Shown piece by piece: positions 9,676-18,150 of a stretch of 64,000 nt of DNA. The stretch is from assembly GCA_021792755.1 (NCBI GenBank), contig JAJYUA010000001.1:124001-188000 (forward strand), in the 5' to 3' direction. The notes under the pieces are model-generated. The model was not told the origin of the DNA and ran no database searches. It saw only the letters and a list, made by a program, of their open reading frames with translations. The position numbers and the translations under genes are program-made. Each line of letters opens with the position of its first letter. Position 1 is the first letter of the stretch. This DNA is from Pseudomonadota bacterium. Its GTDB lineage: Bacteria; Pseudomonadota; Gammaproteobacteria; Steroidobacterales; Steroidobacteraceae.

Positions 9676-9783
9676 ATGAGCAAGGGCATGGATAAGAAGA
9701 AGGAGACTAAGAAAAAGCCGGCCAAGACCTTCGACGAGAAGCGGGCGGCAAAGCGCGAAAAGCGGCAGGTCAGAGGTCGCTGA
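9676..9783 (+). CDS. small lysine-rich protein, 35 residues
   Basis: Very short gene encoding MSKGMDKKKETKKKPAKTF followed by a basic tail to the TGA at 9781. It is preceded by AAGAGGA seven to eight bases before the ATG, a strong Shine-Dalgarno that supports translation. Short lysine-rich peptides with the pattern MSKG-D-KKxTKKxPAKT are recurrent in proteobacterial genomes; their function is unknown, and nucleic-acid or ribosome binding is only a guess. It has no obvious operon partner and marks the left limit of the accessory zone. Confidence 0.7.
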   Translation: MSKGMDKKKETKKKPAKTFDEKRAAKREKRQVRGR

Positions 9784-10286
9784 GAAGCGACCGTCCCGGC
9801 TCGCTGCGGCCGCCCCGGCAGGCTGGGCGCATCGCGTCCGTCGGCCTCACGTTCCGTGGGTGCGCGCGGTGCACTTGGCAGAGCTCACCGTCGAGCCGCT
9901 GGCCGAAAAGGCTGAATCGCTGCGGTGGAACGTCTACATTGAGTGCCATCACGATCTTGGCGATCAGCCGTTGCCGGGGACGCAAATGCGCCAGTTCGCG
10001 CGCAGCGCGGGGCAAATCGCGGCGCCGCTCGGTTTTGGCGCGAGCGCCTGCAAGACTCGGCCGCGCGATGCGACGATCGGCTGGAGCCACGAGCGACGCC
10101 AGCGCAGCTTGCCCCTGGTTGTCGACAACGCCCGTTTCCGCATCCTGCCGCGGATCCGCTGAAAAAATCTCGCTTCGCGGATCCCGGCGCCGACGGCGCG
10201 CCGTAACCGGTAAGCCGTAGGCGTTCTTCCTTCTCGCGCGTAGCGGCCGAGAATGGCCCTCCAGTATCCCCTGACTGGAGCGAACG
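9784..10286. other. intergenic region, nothing recognised
   Basis: About 500 bases with overlapping chance frames on both strands and no recognisable protein motif. It precedes an IS66 tnpA relic and may be decayed DNA, but I see no homology to support that. Confidence 0.35.
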
Positions 10287-10580
10287 ATGCACAAGATGAT
10301 TCGGCGGCGAAGCATTGAGAGCTGGCGGGAGCCAGTGGCGCGGCAGGTCCGTAGCGGGCTCTCGGTGCAGGCCTTCTGCCGCCGGCAGCGGCTCAATACG
10401 TGACTTTTTACGGCTGGCGATCACGGTTGCGCCAGAGGACGGCAGTGCCTGAGACTGCTGCGGCGGACGGACCGACCGAGCCGGCCGCGGGATTCATCGA
10501 TCTTGGGGCACTGAGCAGGAGCTCGTCGCGGTACGAGATCCGCCTGGATCTCGGTGGCGGGGGGGTGCCGCAAGTGGCGC
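10287..10580 (+). pseudogene. IS66-family tnpA relic, frameshifted and truncated
   Basis: Remnant of the small accessory gene tnpA of IS66 elements. The first frame from ATG 10287 reads HKMIRRRSIESWREPVA, then RSGLSVQAFCRRQRLNT, and stops at about 10403. The family pattern resumes one frame over with FYGWRSRLRQ and continues to YEIRLDLGGGGV around 10560, which is the usual TnpA C-terminal strand. The break is a single-base slip in AATACGTGACT. Downstream, tnpB and tnpC are absent; the sequence runs straight into the 3' side of a truncated hydrolase gene on the other strand. No terminal repeats found. Confidence 0.65.
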
Positions 10581-11157
10581 GCGCCGAGAAGCGGGCGCCA
10601 GAGAGCGCCAGCTTCGTCCAGGGCGACAGCACCGCAGCGCCTCGGGGTGGCGGAATTTCCTTCGCCTCATCGGCCGAGAGGATCGACGACAGCGCAAGCC
10701 CGCCGCCCGCCGAGTCGCCAGCGACGACGATGCGATCGGCCCCGTCCGCGACAAGACCTCGATAGGCGCCGAGCGCATCGTCAATCGCCGCCGGAAACGG
10801 GTGCTCGGGCGCAAGGCGATAGTCGGGCACAAACGTCTCTGCACCGGCGCGTGCGGCGATCTGGCCGGCAAAGGGAGTGAACGCGCGCGCCGAGCCGAGC
10901 ACGTAGCCCCCGCCGTCCAGAAAGAGTACACGCGCGCCCGGGTTGGCGTGGCGCGGCCGGCACCAGAAGCCCGCAATGCCGCCGACCGTCGCCGCGTGCA
11001 CGCGAACGCCCAGCGCCGCGGGCGCCGCGGCGAGCATGGCGCCGAACATCGCTCGCGCGGTAGGGTCGAGCGGCTCGCCCTTGTGGGCCAAAGCGCCCCG
11101 TCGCATTTCCGCCGCGGCAACCGCATCTTGCTGCGCAAGGGAATGAATGGTTGTCAT
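10580..11157 (-). pseudogene. alpha/beta hydrolase (HSL family), C-terminal third missing
   Basis: Hormone-sensitive-lipase-type esterase. From ATG 11157 the protein is colinear with the family: VLFLDGGGYVLGS (oxyanion-hole region), VPDYRLAPEHPFPAA, and the nucleophile motif VAGDSAGGGLALS, up to VLSPWTKLALSG. After that the homology stops, so the catalytic aspartate and histidine region is lost; the remaining frame is antisense to the IS66 tnpA relic. The oxyanion motif is DGGGY where HGGGY is usual. Truncation probably came from insertion or deletion associated with the IS66 element. The exact junction near 10580 is estimated. Confidence 0.65.
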
Positions 11158-11214
11158 GATGTCTCTGCCGTGAACACTTGCGAGCCGGGGTTCAGCCCCT
11201 CGCCCACTGGGCGG

Positions 11215-11391
11215 CGGCCTCTTGAGCAAAGGCGCTATAGGATCGAGGCGCGCGGCGACAAGAAGGCCGCCGCAGACTGCTGCCGCAAGGTCATCGAGCT
11301 CGTCCGCGCCCACCCGGACCGGTACGAACCTGCCTTTACGGTCACCTTCCAGCAGATGGTCGACGCGCTCGAGCCATCGCCGGCCGGCTGA
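11215..11391 (+). pseudogene. possible C-terminal gene fragment of unknown type
   Basis: A plus-strand frame encodes RRYRIEARGDKKAAADCC followed by RKVIELVRAHPDRYEPAF and ends at the stop before 11392. Its helical, charged composition looks like genuine protein, perhaps a TPR-like or small helical protein, unlike the surrounding chance frames. The frame extends upstream only as antisense to the hydrolase relic, with no good start, so I read it as a leftover fragment. I do not recognise the family. Confidence 0.35.
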
Positions 11392-11908
11392 TCAAGCCGA
11401 CTCCGCCCGATCAAGATAGCTGAGGGCGTCCCGTCCCGTTCTCTCATCAACCGTGATCAGAATACCCGGGCAACACCCCAAGTCTGGAAGCGCACGCTCA
11501 ATTATCGCCAACGGCCGTGTAACGGCTGATTCTGTCGTGTCAGCATTCACTCGCTATCGCCTGCGGCTCATGTAAGATGCGCTTAATAGAACGCCTTCAG
11601 ACCGCCAAAGCGACAGCCGGAATTGAGGCCGTCTTTTCGTTTCAGACAGACACCTTTGCCATTTTCGGACTCTCACCCTCGGTGGAGGTTGCGGAATCGC
11701 CGAATAGGCCATCTCACGCCGGAATCACAGGCTCCGTAGCATCGGCCGCCGGAAGTTTACGCACCTGACGGGTGTACGCTGTGCGCGTTTTCCGGCGCAT
11801 TTTGGCGACGCCGCACGCAACGGCACCTGCGCTCGATTTGGTAGAGTCCAAGATGAAAATGCTTTATCGTCCGTGCCGCTTCACTCAAGCGGCGTATCGG
11901 GGTCGAAA
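11392..11908. other. intergenic region upstream of fkbM, nothing firm
   Basis: About 500 bases. A short plus frame at 11577-11768 begins MRLIERLQTAKATAGIE, vaguely like an IstB-type ATPase segment, but it does not continue as one. Repeated GCCGGAA/GCGGAATCGCCG strings resemble IS21-type debris. I would not call a gene. Confidence 0.3.
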
Positions 11909-12724
11909 ATGAGAAACATTGCAAGGCCAATAGCATTCATTATTGCTTCAACCAACCACGGAACCCTCATAGTCAATAGAAATGACTACAGAATGGTTGA
12001 GAAAGACAGAGGGTATGGCGTCGGGTTCCAACTTCTCAGCACGTCGAATTTCGACCCGTCGGAAGTGGAACTCGAGGGCGCTCTCCTGTTGAAGAGACTG
12101 CAGTATTTTGGCAAGGGAGTGGTAGCCGTAGATTGCGGCGCCAATATCGGCGTTCGCACGATTGAGTGGGCGAGATTGATGTATGGTTGGGGGATGGTGC
12201 ATTCGTTTGAAGCGCAGGAGAAGATATTCTATGCGCTAGCCGGAAACATCGCGATCAACAATTGCCTCAATGTAATCGCCAAGAATGTGGCGGTAGGCGA
12301 AAAGTGCTCCACGTTGAAAGTTCCCGAGCCGGACTATCTGTCCCCGGCGTCTTTCGGGAGCCTCGAGTTAATCAAGAAAGAAGGCACCGAGTTTATTGGG
12401 CAGCACATCGACTACGATAAGACTCGCGAAATTCAACTCATCTCGATCGACTCGTTGAGGCTTGACAGATTGGATTACATGAAAATCGATGTTGAGGGAA
12501 TGGAGGAGGCGGTGCTTGCCGGAGCAATCGAATCCATCGCGAAATTCAAGCCAATACTGTTCGTAGAGAACATCAAATCGAATAAAGAAAATCTAGAGTC
12601 ATACTTTGCACGGCATGGATATAAGGCATACCGCATCGGGATGAATACCTTGGCGATTCACGCCACGGACCCGACCATGAATCATTTGACGGCCCAGGGA
12701 AATTCGCTGAACTTTACATCGTGA
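11909..12724 (+). CDS. FkbM-family SAM-dependent methyltransferase
   Basis: Methyltransferase of about 271 residues. The SAM-binding loop is VVAVDCGANIGVRTIEWA near residue 70, followed by VHSFEAQEKIFYALAGN; later ISIDSLRLDRLDYMKIDVEGME and PILFVENIKS are FkbM hallmarks. Such enzymes O-methylate sugars, polyketides or surface polysaccharides; the acceptor here is unknown. Start at ATG 11909 with a GGGGTC stretch upstream; a GTG at 11873 is an alternative. Codon and base use is visibly more AT-rich than the neighbours, it stands alone, and it sits among IS debris, all consistent with recent acquisition. Confidence 0.85.
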   Translation: MRNIARPIAFIIASTNHGTLIVNRNDYRMVEKDRGYGVGFQLLSTSNFDPSEVELEGALLLKRLQYFGKGVVAVDCGANIGVRTIEWARLMYGWGMVHSFEAQEKIFYALAGNIAINNCLNVIAKNVAVGEKCSTLKVPEPDYLSPASFGSLELIKKEGTEFIGQHIDYDKTREIQLISIDSLRLDRLDYMKIDVEGMEEAVLAGAIESIAKFKPILFVENIKSNKENLESYFARHGYKAYRIGMNTLAIHATDPTMNHLTAQGNSLNFTS

Positions 12725-13273
12725 CAATTGAGTGAGCATGAATGCCCGCGACCCCGTCGGCGCAAGTCATTTGCACAGCGTTCCGACACGACGCCAAAGA
12801 TGACGTCGTGTTTGAACGCGTAGCAGGGTGTCCGACGGCTGTTAGAAGGGTGTCCGGCCGGTCTATTGTTGGCACCGATGGGCGTCCCATGCGCCCATGG
12901 CCGAGCAGACGTAACCGGCAGCTTATTCGCGACCATATGTTCACGTGGCGCCACGCGCCCCGGCAGGATCGTCGTGTCATCCTCTGACACGGCAGTCAGA
13001 CTCCAGCCGGGCGAGCGCAATCAAGCTTGCCTCGGGCAGCTCCGGGCAGCATTATCAACAACGGCATCCTCATTACACCGCCCGTTTCGCGAGGCGGTAG
13101 GCGCCAATCAAGGGTATCGGCGCGCGCTGGGCGGGACCGGAGGAGGCCGAGACCTCACCGCAGGCCAAAGTGGGCCGGAACGATCCGTGCCCGTGAGGAT
13201 CAGGTTGGAAGTACAATGAATGCTGCGGATCGGCGGTGGGATAGGTCTGCAAGTCCGAGCGAGGATCGAGATC
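12725..13273. other. intergenic region with AGGGTGTCCG direct repeats
   Basis: About 550 bases after the fkbM gene. It contains two identical decamers, AGGGTGTCCG at 12825 and 12847, 22 bases apart, of the kind found near IS21-type ends. No recognisable protein is encoded on either strand. Confidence 0.35.
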
Positions 13274-13655
13274 ATGAGCGTTCAACTCAATCACACGATC
13301 GTCTGGTGCCGCGACAAGGCCCGCGCAGCGCGCTATGTCTGCGAAATACTCGGCCGGCCGGAGCCGGCACGCTTCGGACCGCTTCTTGTCGTCGAGCTCG
13401 ACAACGGCGTGTCGCTTGATTTCCACGATACCGACGACGCGATCGCTCCACAGCATTATGCGTTTTTTGGTTTCGGAGAAGGAGTTTGATGAGATCTTCG
13501 GACGCGTTCAGGCGCGTGGGATCGCCCATTGGGCCGACCCTGCCCGGAGGCGGTCCGGCGAGATCAACCACAACGACGGCGGACGGGGCGTCTACTTCCA
13601 GGGGCCGGACGGACATTTTCTCGAAATGCTCACCCGGCCCTACGGAAGCGGATGA
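13274..13655 (+). pseudogene. VOC-family (glyoxalase-like) protein, frameshifted
   Basis: A single-domain vicinal-oxygen-chelate protein of about 127 residues if repaired. The first frame from ATG 13274 (MSVQLNHTIVWCRDKA) runs through LLVVELDNGVSLDFHD and QHYAF, then meets a stop at about 13489. The homology continues one frame over with LVSEKEFDEIFGRVQARG and VYFQGPDGHFLEMLTRPYG to 13655. The shift is explained by one extra T in the six-T run at 13463-13468. Putative metal ligands (H near the start, E near the end) are retained. It is either a real phase/decay mutation or a sequencing error. Confidence 0.75.
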
Positions 13656-13846
13656 CGTTTTTCAATTAAGCAACGTTTCTGACCTGCGCTCCTGAGTCGG
13701 CCCGAGCTGCGGGCGCGCACCGCACGACGGATGAGCTACCCGTTTCGATTCTGGGTCATGAACGCAGCCGCCGGTTCATAGGCCGCCCGCCGCGTCTCGC
13801 CGCCTTCATCGCAGCCCGACAACGGGGGTCTGACTGGAGACGAAGC

Positions 13847-14160
13847 TCACGAACGCTTTGGATGCGGTCTTTCGATTCCCGGAATGCTGCCGATCCTGTC
13901 CACGAGAAAATCGACCAGCAACCGGACTCGGGCAAAGCGTATCGGCTGGCGGACAAGCCGGCATGCTGGCGGCATTTCTCGATACCGGCGGCATCAGGCA
14001 GGTGGACATCATGGCCAACGACAGCGGTGGAGCGGCGTACGCGAGGGGTGTTCGAGCAGCCCCAAGACCCCCTGCCCGACGGCACTGGACAGCGCCGCGG
14101 CGGCGAGGCATAAGGGCTCGGCGAAGCTGCCTCCGACGGCGCTGCGCAGCGAGGGCCCGA
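13847..14160 (-). pseudogene. LysR-type regulator relic (C-terminal end)
   Basis: On the minus strand the last part of a LysR effector domain can be read from about 13950 down to the TGA at 13847: RFARVRLLVDFLVDRIGSIP and then GIERPHPKRS, matching the usual R-x-R-x-F-V-D-F-L tail. Upstream, another frame gives LRSAVGGSFAEPL, the segment expected about 60 residues earlier, but stops and shifts intervene. No DNA-binding domain is found. I read this as an old decayed gene; the upstream limit is uncertain. Confidence 0.4.
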
Positions 14161-14600
14161 GGTCTGACGCCAATCAAACTGCCCGGGCCTTCGTCTCTCG
14201 CGCGTCTCGTGCCTTCGGCATAGCCGAAGCAGACAGAACCGACCCCGGGGCACAGGTGCGCACATCCCCCAAGCATTCAGTCGCACCGGTAGATCTTTGC
14301 CTGGCCTGAACGGCCGGTGAGACTGCGTCGCCGCTGCGCGGCGACGCGCAGGAGCACGACGTAGAAAGTACAAATCGGAAGAAGACGCCGGCGAACCCGG
14401 CAGCCGCGGTCACCTCAAAACCGTGCCCAATCCCCAGAATCAGCCGGTTTCTGGTCACCGCTCACACGACTGCGGAAAAATGTCCGCGGCATGACCCGTG
14501 ACGGCGCGCGCGCACTTTTCCGAGCGCAAACTGTACGCTGGCGCACGGATGGACCGCGTGGATTGCGGCATGCTTCAGCAAATCCCACGAGGCGGTACCC
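14161..14600. other. intergenic region, nothing recognised
   Basis: About 440 bases between the LysR relic and the ferritin-like gene, with only chance frames. Part of it may once have belonged to the LysR gene. Confidence 0.35.
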
Positions 14601-15146
14601 ATGAACAGTCAACCGACGCTGACCGACACCTCGACATTGCGCGAGCGTGCCCGCAAACACATAGACGCCGGCGCGGTAACTTTAGGATATACGGCTGACC
14701 GAGCGGAAGTGGTGCGCCAGCTCAACGCGGCCCTGGCCACGGAACTCGTGTGCGTGCTGCGCTATAGACGCCACCACTTCATGGCCAGGGGCCTCGACGC
14801 GAAGAGCACCGCCGACGAGTTTCTGGTGCATTCGAACGAGGAACAGATCCATGCGGACCAGTTGGCGACGCGCATCGTTCAGCTCGGCGGCGAGCCGGAT
14901 TTCGCGCCCGATAGCCTGAGCGGTCGCAGTCACGCCGAGTATGTTGCTGGAAACTCGCTGCTGGAAATGATCCGCGAAGACCTGATCGCCGAGCGCATCG
15001 GCATTGACAGCTACCGCGAACTGATTCAATACCTCGCCGACAAAGACCCCACCACCAGTCACATGCTGCGCTCGATATTGGCGAAGGAAGAGGAGCATGC
15101 CGAAGAGCTCTCCGACCTCCTGGTGAGCCAGCCGGAACGCCGGTGA
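14601..15146 (+). CDS. ferritin-like (bacterioferritin-type) protein
   Basis: Four-helix ferritin-like protein of 181 residues. Diiron-type ligand motifs are visible: the glutamate in ALATELVCVLRYRRHHF (helix A), EEQIHADQLATRI (helix B, E-x2-H), a glutamate in EMIREDLIAERIGIDSYR (helix C) and LAKEEEHAEELSDLL (helix D, E-x2-H). This fits bacterioferritin-related proteins that store or detoxify iron and peroxide. It overlaps the OsmC gene downstream by four bases (GTGA), so the two are translationally coupled and probably form an oxidative-stress operon. Confidence 0.85.
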   Translation: MNSQPTLTDTSTLRERARKHIDAGAVTLGYTADRAEVVRQLNAALATELVCVLRYRRHHFMARGLDAKSTADEFLVHSNEEQIHADQLATRIVQLGGEPDFAPDSLSGRSHAEYVAGNSLLEMIREDLIAERIGIDSYRELIQYLADKDPTTSHMLRSILAKEEEHAEELSDLLVSQPERR

Positions 15147-15565
15147 AAAAGTCCGCGCGCGTTGTTTGGACGGGTGCTATCAAGAAAGGCGTCGGTTTGA
15201 TCACGACTGACTCCGGCGCGCTCCGTGCCGCACCGTACGGCTTCAACTCACGCTTCGAGGGTGGAAAGGGATCGAACCCCGAGGAGCTGATCGCCGCGGC
15301 GCACGCAAGCTGCTTTTCGATGGCGCTTGCCCTGACGCTGGACGAAGCCGGCCTCACGCCCACGCGCATTACGACCGATGCCGAGATTACACTCGAGAAG
15401 GGCGCTGTCGGCTTCGACATCACCGGCAGTCACTTGATTGTGGTGGCCGACGTGCCCGGCGCCGACCCGGCGCAGTTCGAAGTTCTCGCCCAGAGGACCA
15501 AATCCGGCTGCCCGGTCTCCAAGGTGCTGCGTGCGCCGATCACGATGACAGCTCGACTCGCATGA
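15143..15565 (+). CDS. OsmC-family peroxiredoxin-like protein
   Basis: OsmC-type thiol peroxidase of 140 residues that reduces organic hydroperoxides. The first catalytic cysteine is in ELIAAAHASCFSMALA and the second in RTKSGCPVSKVLRA, the paired cysteines of the family. The GTG start at 15143 overlaps the stop of the upstream ferritin-like gene (GTGA). Pairing of an iron-storage fold with a peroxidase supports a joint role in peroxide defence. Confidence 0.9.
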   Translation: MKKSARVVWTGAIKKGVGLITTDSGALRAAPYGFNSRFEGGKGSNPEELIAAAHASCFSMALALTLDEAGLTPTRITTDAEITLEKGAVGFDITGSHLIVVADVPGADPAQFEVLAQRTKSGCPVSKVLRAPITMTARLA

Positions 15566-15842
15566 CCGAGCACCGCAGCCGCGCGTCCGTCCACGCAGTG
15601 TCTCGTCTTTGCGCCCTCGGCCATCTCTGCACTCAAAAGGGAGGGAATGACGGGCAGTAAAAGGGCGATTTTGGACGGGATCAGGCTGAACAAAGGAATG
15701 GTTTGTCCTCAAGGATAGGCGACGCCTTTGGTATCGGTGTAACGTTCATGCTGCCCGCGGCACGCGGAGGGCGCGCCTCCGAGCTGCCGGGTGACGCCGG
15801 GGATAATGTCTGGCACTGCTTCGGCTGCGGTGCTGCGCGGGC
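15566..15842. other. intergenic stretch with an isolated HCFGCGA zinc-finger-like motif
   Basis: Plus-strand frame around 15781-15837 reads GDAGDNVWHCFGCGAA, which resembles the CHC2 zinc finger of phage-type primases, but nothing else of a primase surrounds it and the frame breaks into the ISL3 relic at 15840. It is probably a fragment or chance; no gene is called. Confidence 0.25.
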
Positions 15843-16000
15843 GTGGTCGACAAGTTCCATGTGATCGCCCATGCCTCGGGTGCGATCGATAAGAGGCGCC
15901 GCATCGATCAGTACTTCGACCTGAGTCCCGAGGGACTGCGCCGCGCGCTGCCGAGGGATCGCAGCAAGCGCACCTGCACGATCGCCGGCATGCGCGACCT
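15843..16000 (+). pseudogene. ISL3-family transposase fragment
   Basis: The plus-strand frame VVDKFHVIAHASGAIDKRRR followed by LRRALPRDRSK matches the catalytic-core segment of ISL3 transposases, where the aspartate in the (V/A)DKFHV motif is the second acidic residue of the DDE triad. Both the N-terminal zinc-binding half and the C-terminal half are missing, and similarity fades at about 16000, before the 3' end of the Crp/Fnr gene on the other strand. An IS relic without visible ends. Confidence 0.55.
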
Positions 16001-16071
16001 CTCTTGCATTGGCCGCTACGGCGCCGTGTACCCCGCTCGTTTTTCAATAGGGCCGGTTTCGCGAGCCGCCG

Positions 16072-16779
16072 TCAGTCTCGCATCAGCCGATCCGTTTCCT
16101 TTTTGACCACGGTATAGCATTCACAGCACAGAGTCTCGAGCCGCGGTCGGTCAAGCACCGTGATATGTCCGCGCTGGTAGTGTATGACGCCGAGCCGCTG
16201 CAGTTTTCCCGCGGCATCCGTGACGCCCTCACGCCGTACGCCGAGCATGTTGGCGATCAATTCCTGGGTCATATTCAACTGATCCGAGGGTAAACGATCG
16301 AGCGACAGTAGTATCCATCGACACAGCTGCTGGTGAACCGTGTGATGCCGATTGCACACCACAGTTTGCGCCATCTGAGTGATGAGGGCTTGTGTGTAAC
16401 GCAGAAACAGTCCTTGCAGTGTGTCGTTGCTGTGAAATTCCTCCTTGAGTCGCGGCCCCGGCAGGCGATACGCATGTCCCGCGCTCTGCACGAGCGCGCG
16501 GTTGGACGTCGTCTCTCCACCCATGAACAGCGGAATGCCAACCAGCCCGTCGTTGCCCACGATGGCAATCTCCGCGGATGAGCCGTCCAGAAGCACATAC
16601 AGAAGCGAGATGATGCAATCGATCGGAAAATACACATGGCGAAGTGCCTCGCCGGACTCATAGAGCACGGTGCCGAGCGGTAGTTCGATGCGCTCCAGAT
16701 GCGGCAGCAGCCGCACCATTGAGTCCGCAGCGAGCGTCCTGAGGAGGTGATTCTCGGTTGGAACGTGGGTTGCACTCAT
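16072..16779 (-). CDS. Crp/Fnr-family transcriptional regulator
   Basis: Regulator of 235 residues with an N-terminal cyclic-nucleotide-binding-like beta barrel (PLGTVLYESGEALRHVYFPIDCIISLL) and a C-terminal winged helix (LNMTQELIANMLGVRREGVTDAAGKLQ). It lacks the Fnr N-terminal cysteine cluster, so oxygen sensing by an Fe-S cluster is unlikely; the signal is unknown. ATG at 16779 overlaps the stop of the upstream PAS gene (TGATG), so the two are coupled. The protein may receive input from that PAS partner. Confidence 0.9.
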   Translation of the reverse strand: MSATHVPTENHLLRTLAADSMVRLLPHLERIELPLGTVLYESGEALRHVYFPIDCIISLLYVLLDGSSAEIAIVGNDGLVGIPLFMGGETTSNRALVQSAGHAYRLPGPRLKEEFHSNDTLQGLFLRYTQALITQMAQTVVCNRHHTVHQQLCRWILLSLDRLPSDQLNMTQELIANMLGVRREGVTDAAGKLQRLGVIHYQRGHITVLDRPRLETLCCECYTVVKKETDRLMRD

Positions 16780-17393
16780 CAAGCAACCGGTGTCTGCTTT
16801 GTCTGGCCGATCCCCATCAATCCGATCAGGAATCCTCCGCCGTCAGGGTCCCGGCACGCCGAAGCGTGCACGCAGCGAGGGTCGCCGTCCGGCGCCGACT
16901 GCAGGCGAAGGTCGGCAAATGCAGTGGCGGCGCCCTCGACAACTCGAGCGAGCATCGTGCGCAGGGTCGGCACAGCCTCCGCCGCGAGGAAACTCTCCAG
17001 CGACTGGCCGCGCAACGAGTCAGGCTCCGAGCCAAGCAGGGTCGCACCCGTCCGGTTCAGTTCGAGAAGCATCGCGTTGCCGTCCACCACGAAATGACCC
17101 ACCGGGGCATAGTCGTAGAGTTGAATCCGACGGTTGAGCGCGTTCTCGAGCTCAACGCGCGAGCGCCGCAGCTCCTCCTCCTGCAGGTCCACTTCCACCT
17201 GGTGGACCTGTAGCTCATGGAGCAACGCGAGCGCTTTGGGAGCGGTAGTCGGCGAGGAAGCGAACTCGTAGAGCACGCGCAGCGCGGCCAATGGGTCGGC
17301 GCATGCCTGGGCGTCGGGTCCCTTCAAGCGAGCGACTGCGCGCGAACGCAGGCTATCCGTTCGGCTGCGCTTGCGAGCAACTGTCGTCATCAT
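16779..17393 (-). CDS. PAS-domain protein
   Basis: Cytoplasmic sensor-like protein of about 204 residues. Residues about 50-80 (LALLHELQVHQVEVDLQEEELRRSR) form a coiled-coil-type helix, followed by a PAS domain (YDYAPVGHFVVDGNAMLLELN, then LLGSEPDSLRGQSLESFL). There is no kinase, GGDEF or EAL output domain. It ends one base into the start of the Crp/Fnr gene, and the pair probably forms a sensor/regulator operon. Two adjacent ATGs (17393, 17390) can start it. Confidence 0.8.
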   Translation of the reverse strand: MMTTVARKRSRTDSLRSRAVARLKGPDAQACADPLAALRVLYEFASSPTTAPKALALLHELQVHQVEVDLQEEELRRSRVELENALNRRIQLYDYAPVGHFVVDGNAMLLELNRTGATLLGSEPDSLRGQSLESFLAAEAVPTLRTMLARVVEGAATAFADLRLQSAPDGDPRCVHASACRDPDGGGFLIGLMGIGQTKQTPVA

Positions 17394-18150
17394 GCCACCT
17401 CGCTGATCGTGCGGTACCGGCACCCTTGGTTGTGGCGACAGTCTACCTTTTTATTCGCAGGCTTTTGAAGCGGTCGCGCCGAGACGGGCAATAGCTTCGG
17501 CGGCGATCGCCCACGGGCCGCGTGTGACGCTCTCGCGGTGACTGCACCGGAGCATCACCCGCGCCGGCGATCGGCATCGCATCCTCCCCCCACGTCCCCG
17601 GTCGACTTCCGGGGCGATCCGATCTTCTCCTGCAAGGCAGGCAGTTCGCCACGTTCCTCTACGAGCTCGTGCGCGCCCGGATGGAGCGATTCGGGGGCGG
17701 AAAGGACGCGAGTTCCCGGTCGCCTGCGTCAGGGCACTCGTCGTAGTTCTGGCAGCTGGGTACGGCAGGGCTGGTTTGCCCTGCTTTGGGGTTCCCGTTG
17801 CGGCGGGGAGTGGAACTCGCGCCTGGCTCCACTCCGCCAGGCGCTCTGGAAGCGCACCTCGGTCCGGCACGAGCGGACCAGCTACGGGGCCGAAGGACTC
17901 AGTCGCACCGTCACACTCATCAAGCGCCACACCGGCGGATAACGCAATCCCGAGTCGTCCCTGACATGATCCGTCTCCCGGTCGGCGACTTCGATATCCC
18001 TGCGCAGGCTGCGGGCACTTTACGAACACTCCGCTGGCGCACGAGACAGCAACTCACCTCTTATCCCTGAAGGTACGGTTGAAATGGAGGCACCCGACGG
18101 CACGTGGCGCCATCTCGAGCGCGAGCGTCTGGAGGCGGCGATGGGGGTCG
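17394..18150. other. gene-poor stretch, nothing recognised
   Basis: About 750 bases between the PAS gene and the end of the CheB-CheR gene. Frames on both strands are long but compositionally odd and unrecognised, for example a plus-strand segment DLLLQGRQFATFLYELVRAR around 17620-17680. It may be decayed DNA. No histidine kinase is found here. Confidence 0.35.

Noticed and set aside
15262-15280. GGGATCGAACCCC resembling a tRNA T-arm
   Set aside because: It is inside the osmC-type gene and no acceptor or anticodon arm is present. I found no tRNA or rRNA gene in the window.
17451-18029. Minus-strand frame of 192 codons after the CheB-CheR gene
   Set aside because: No kinase or other domain; composition like the chance frames elsewhere.
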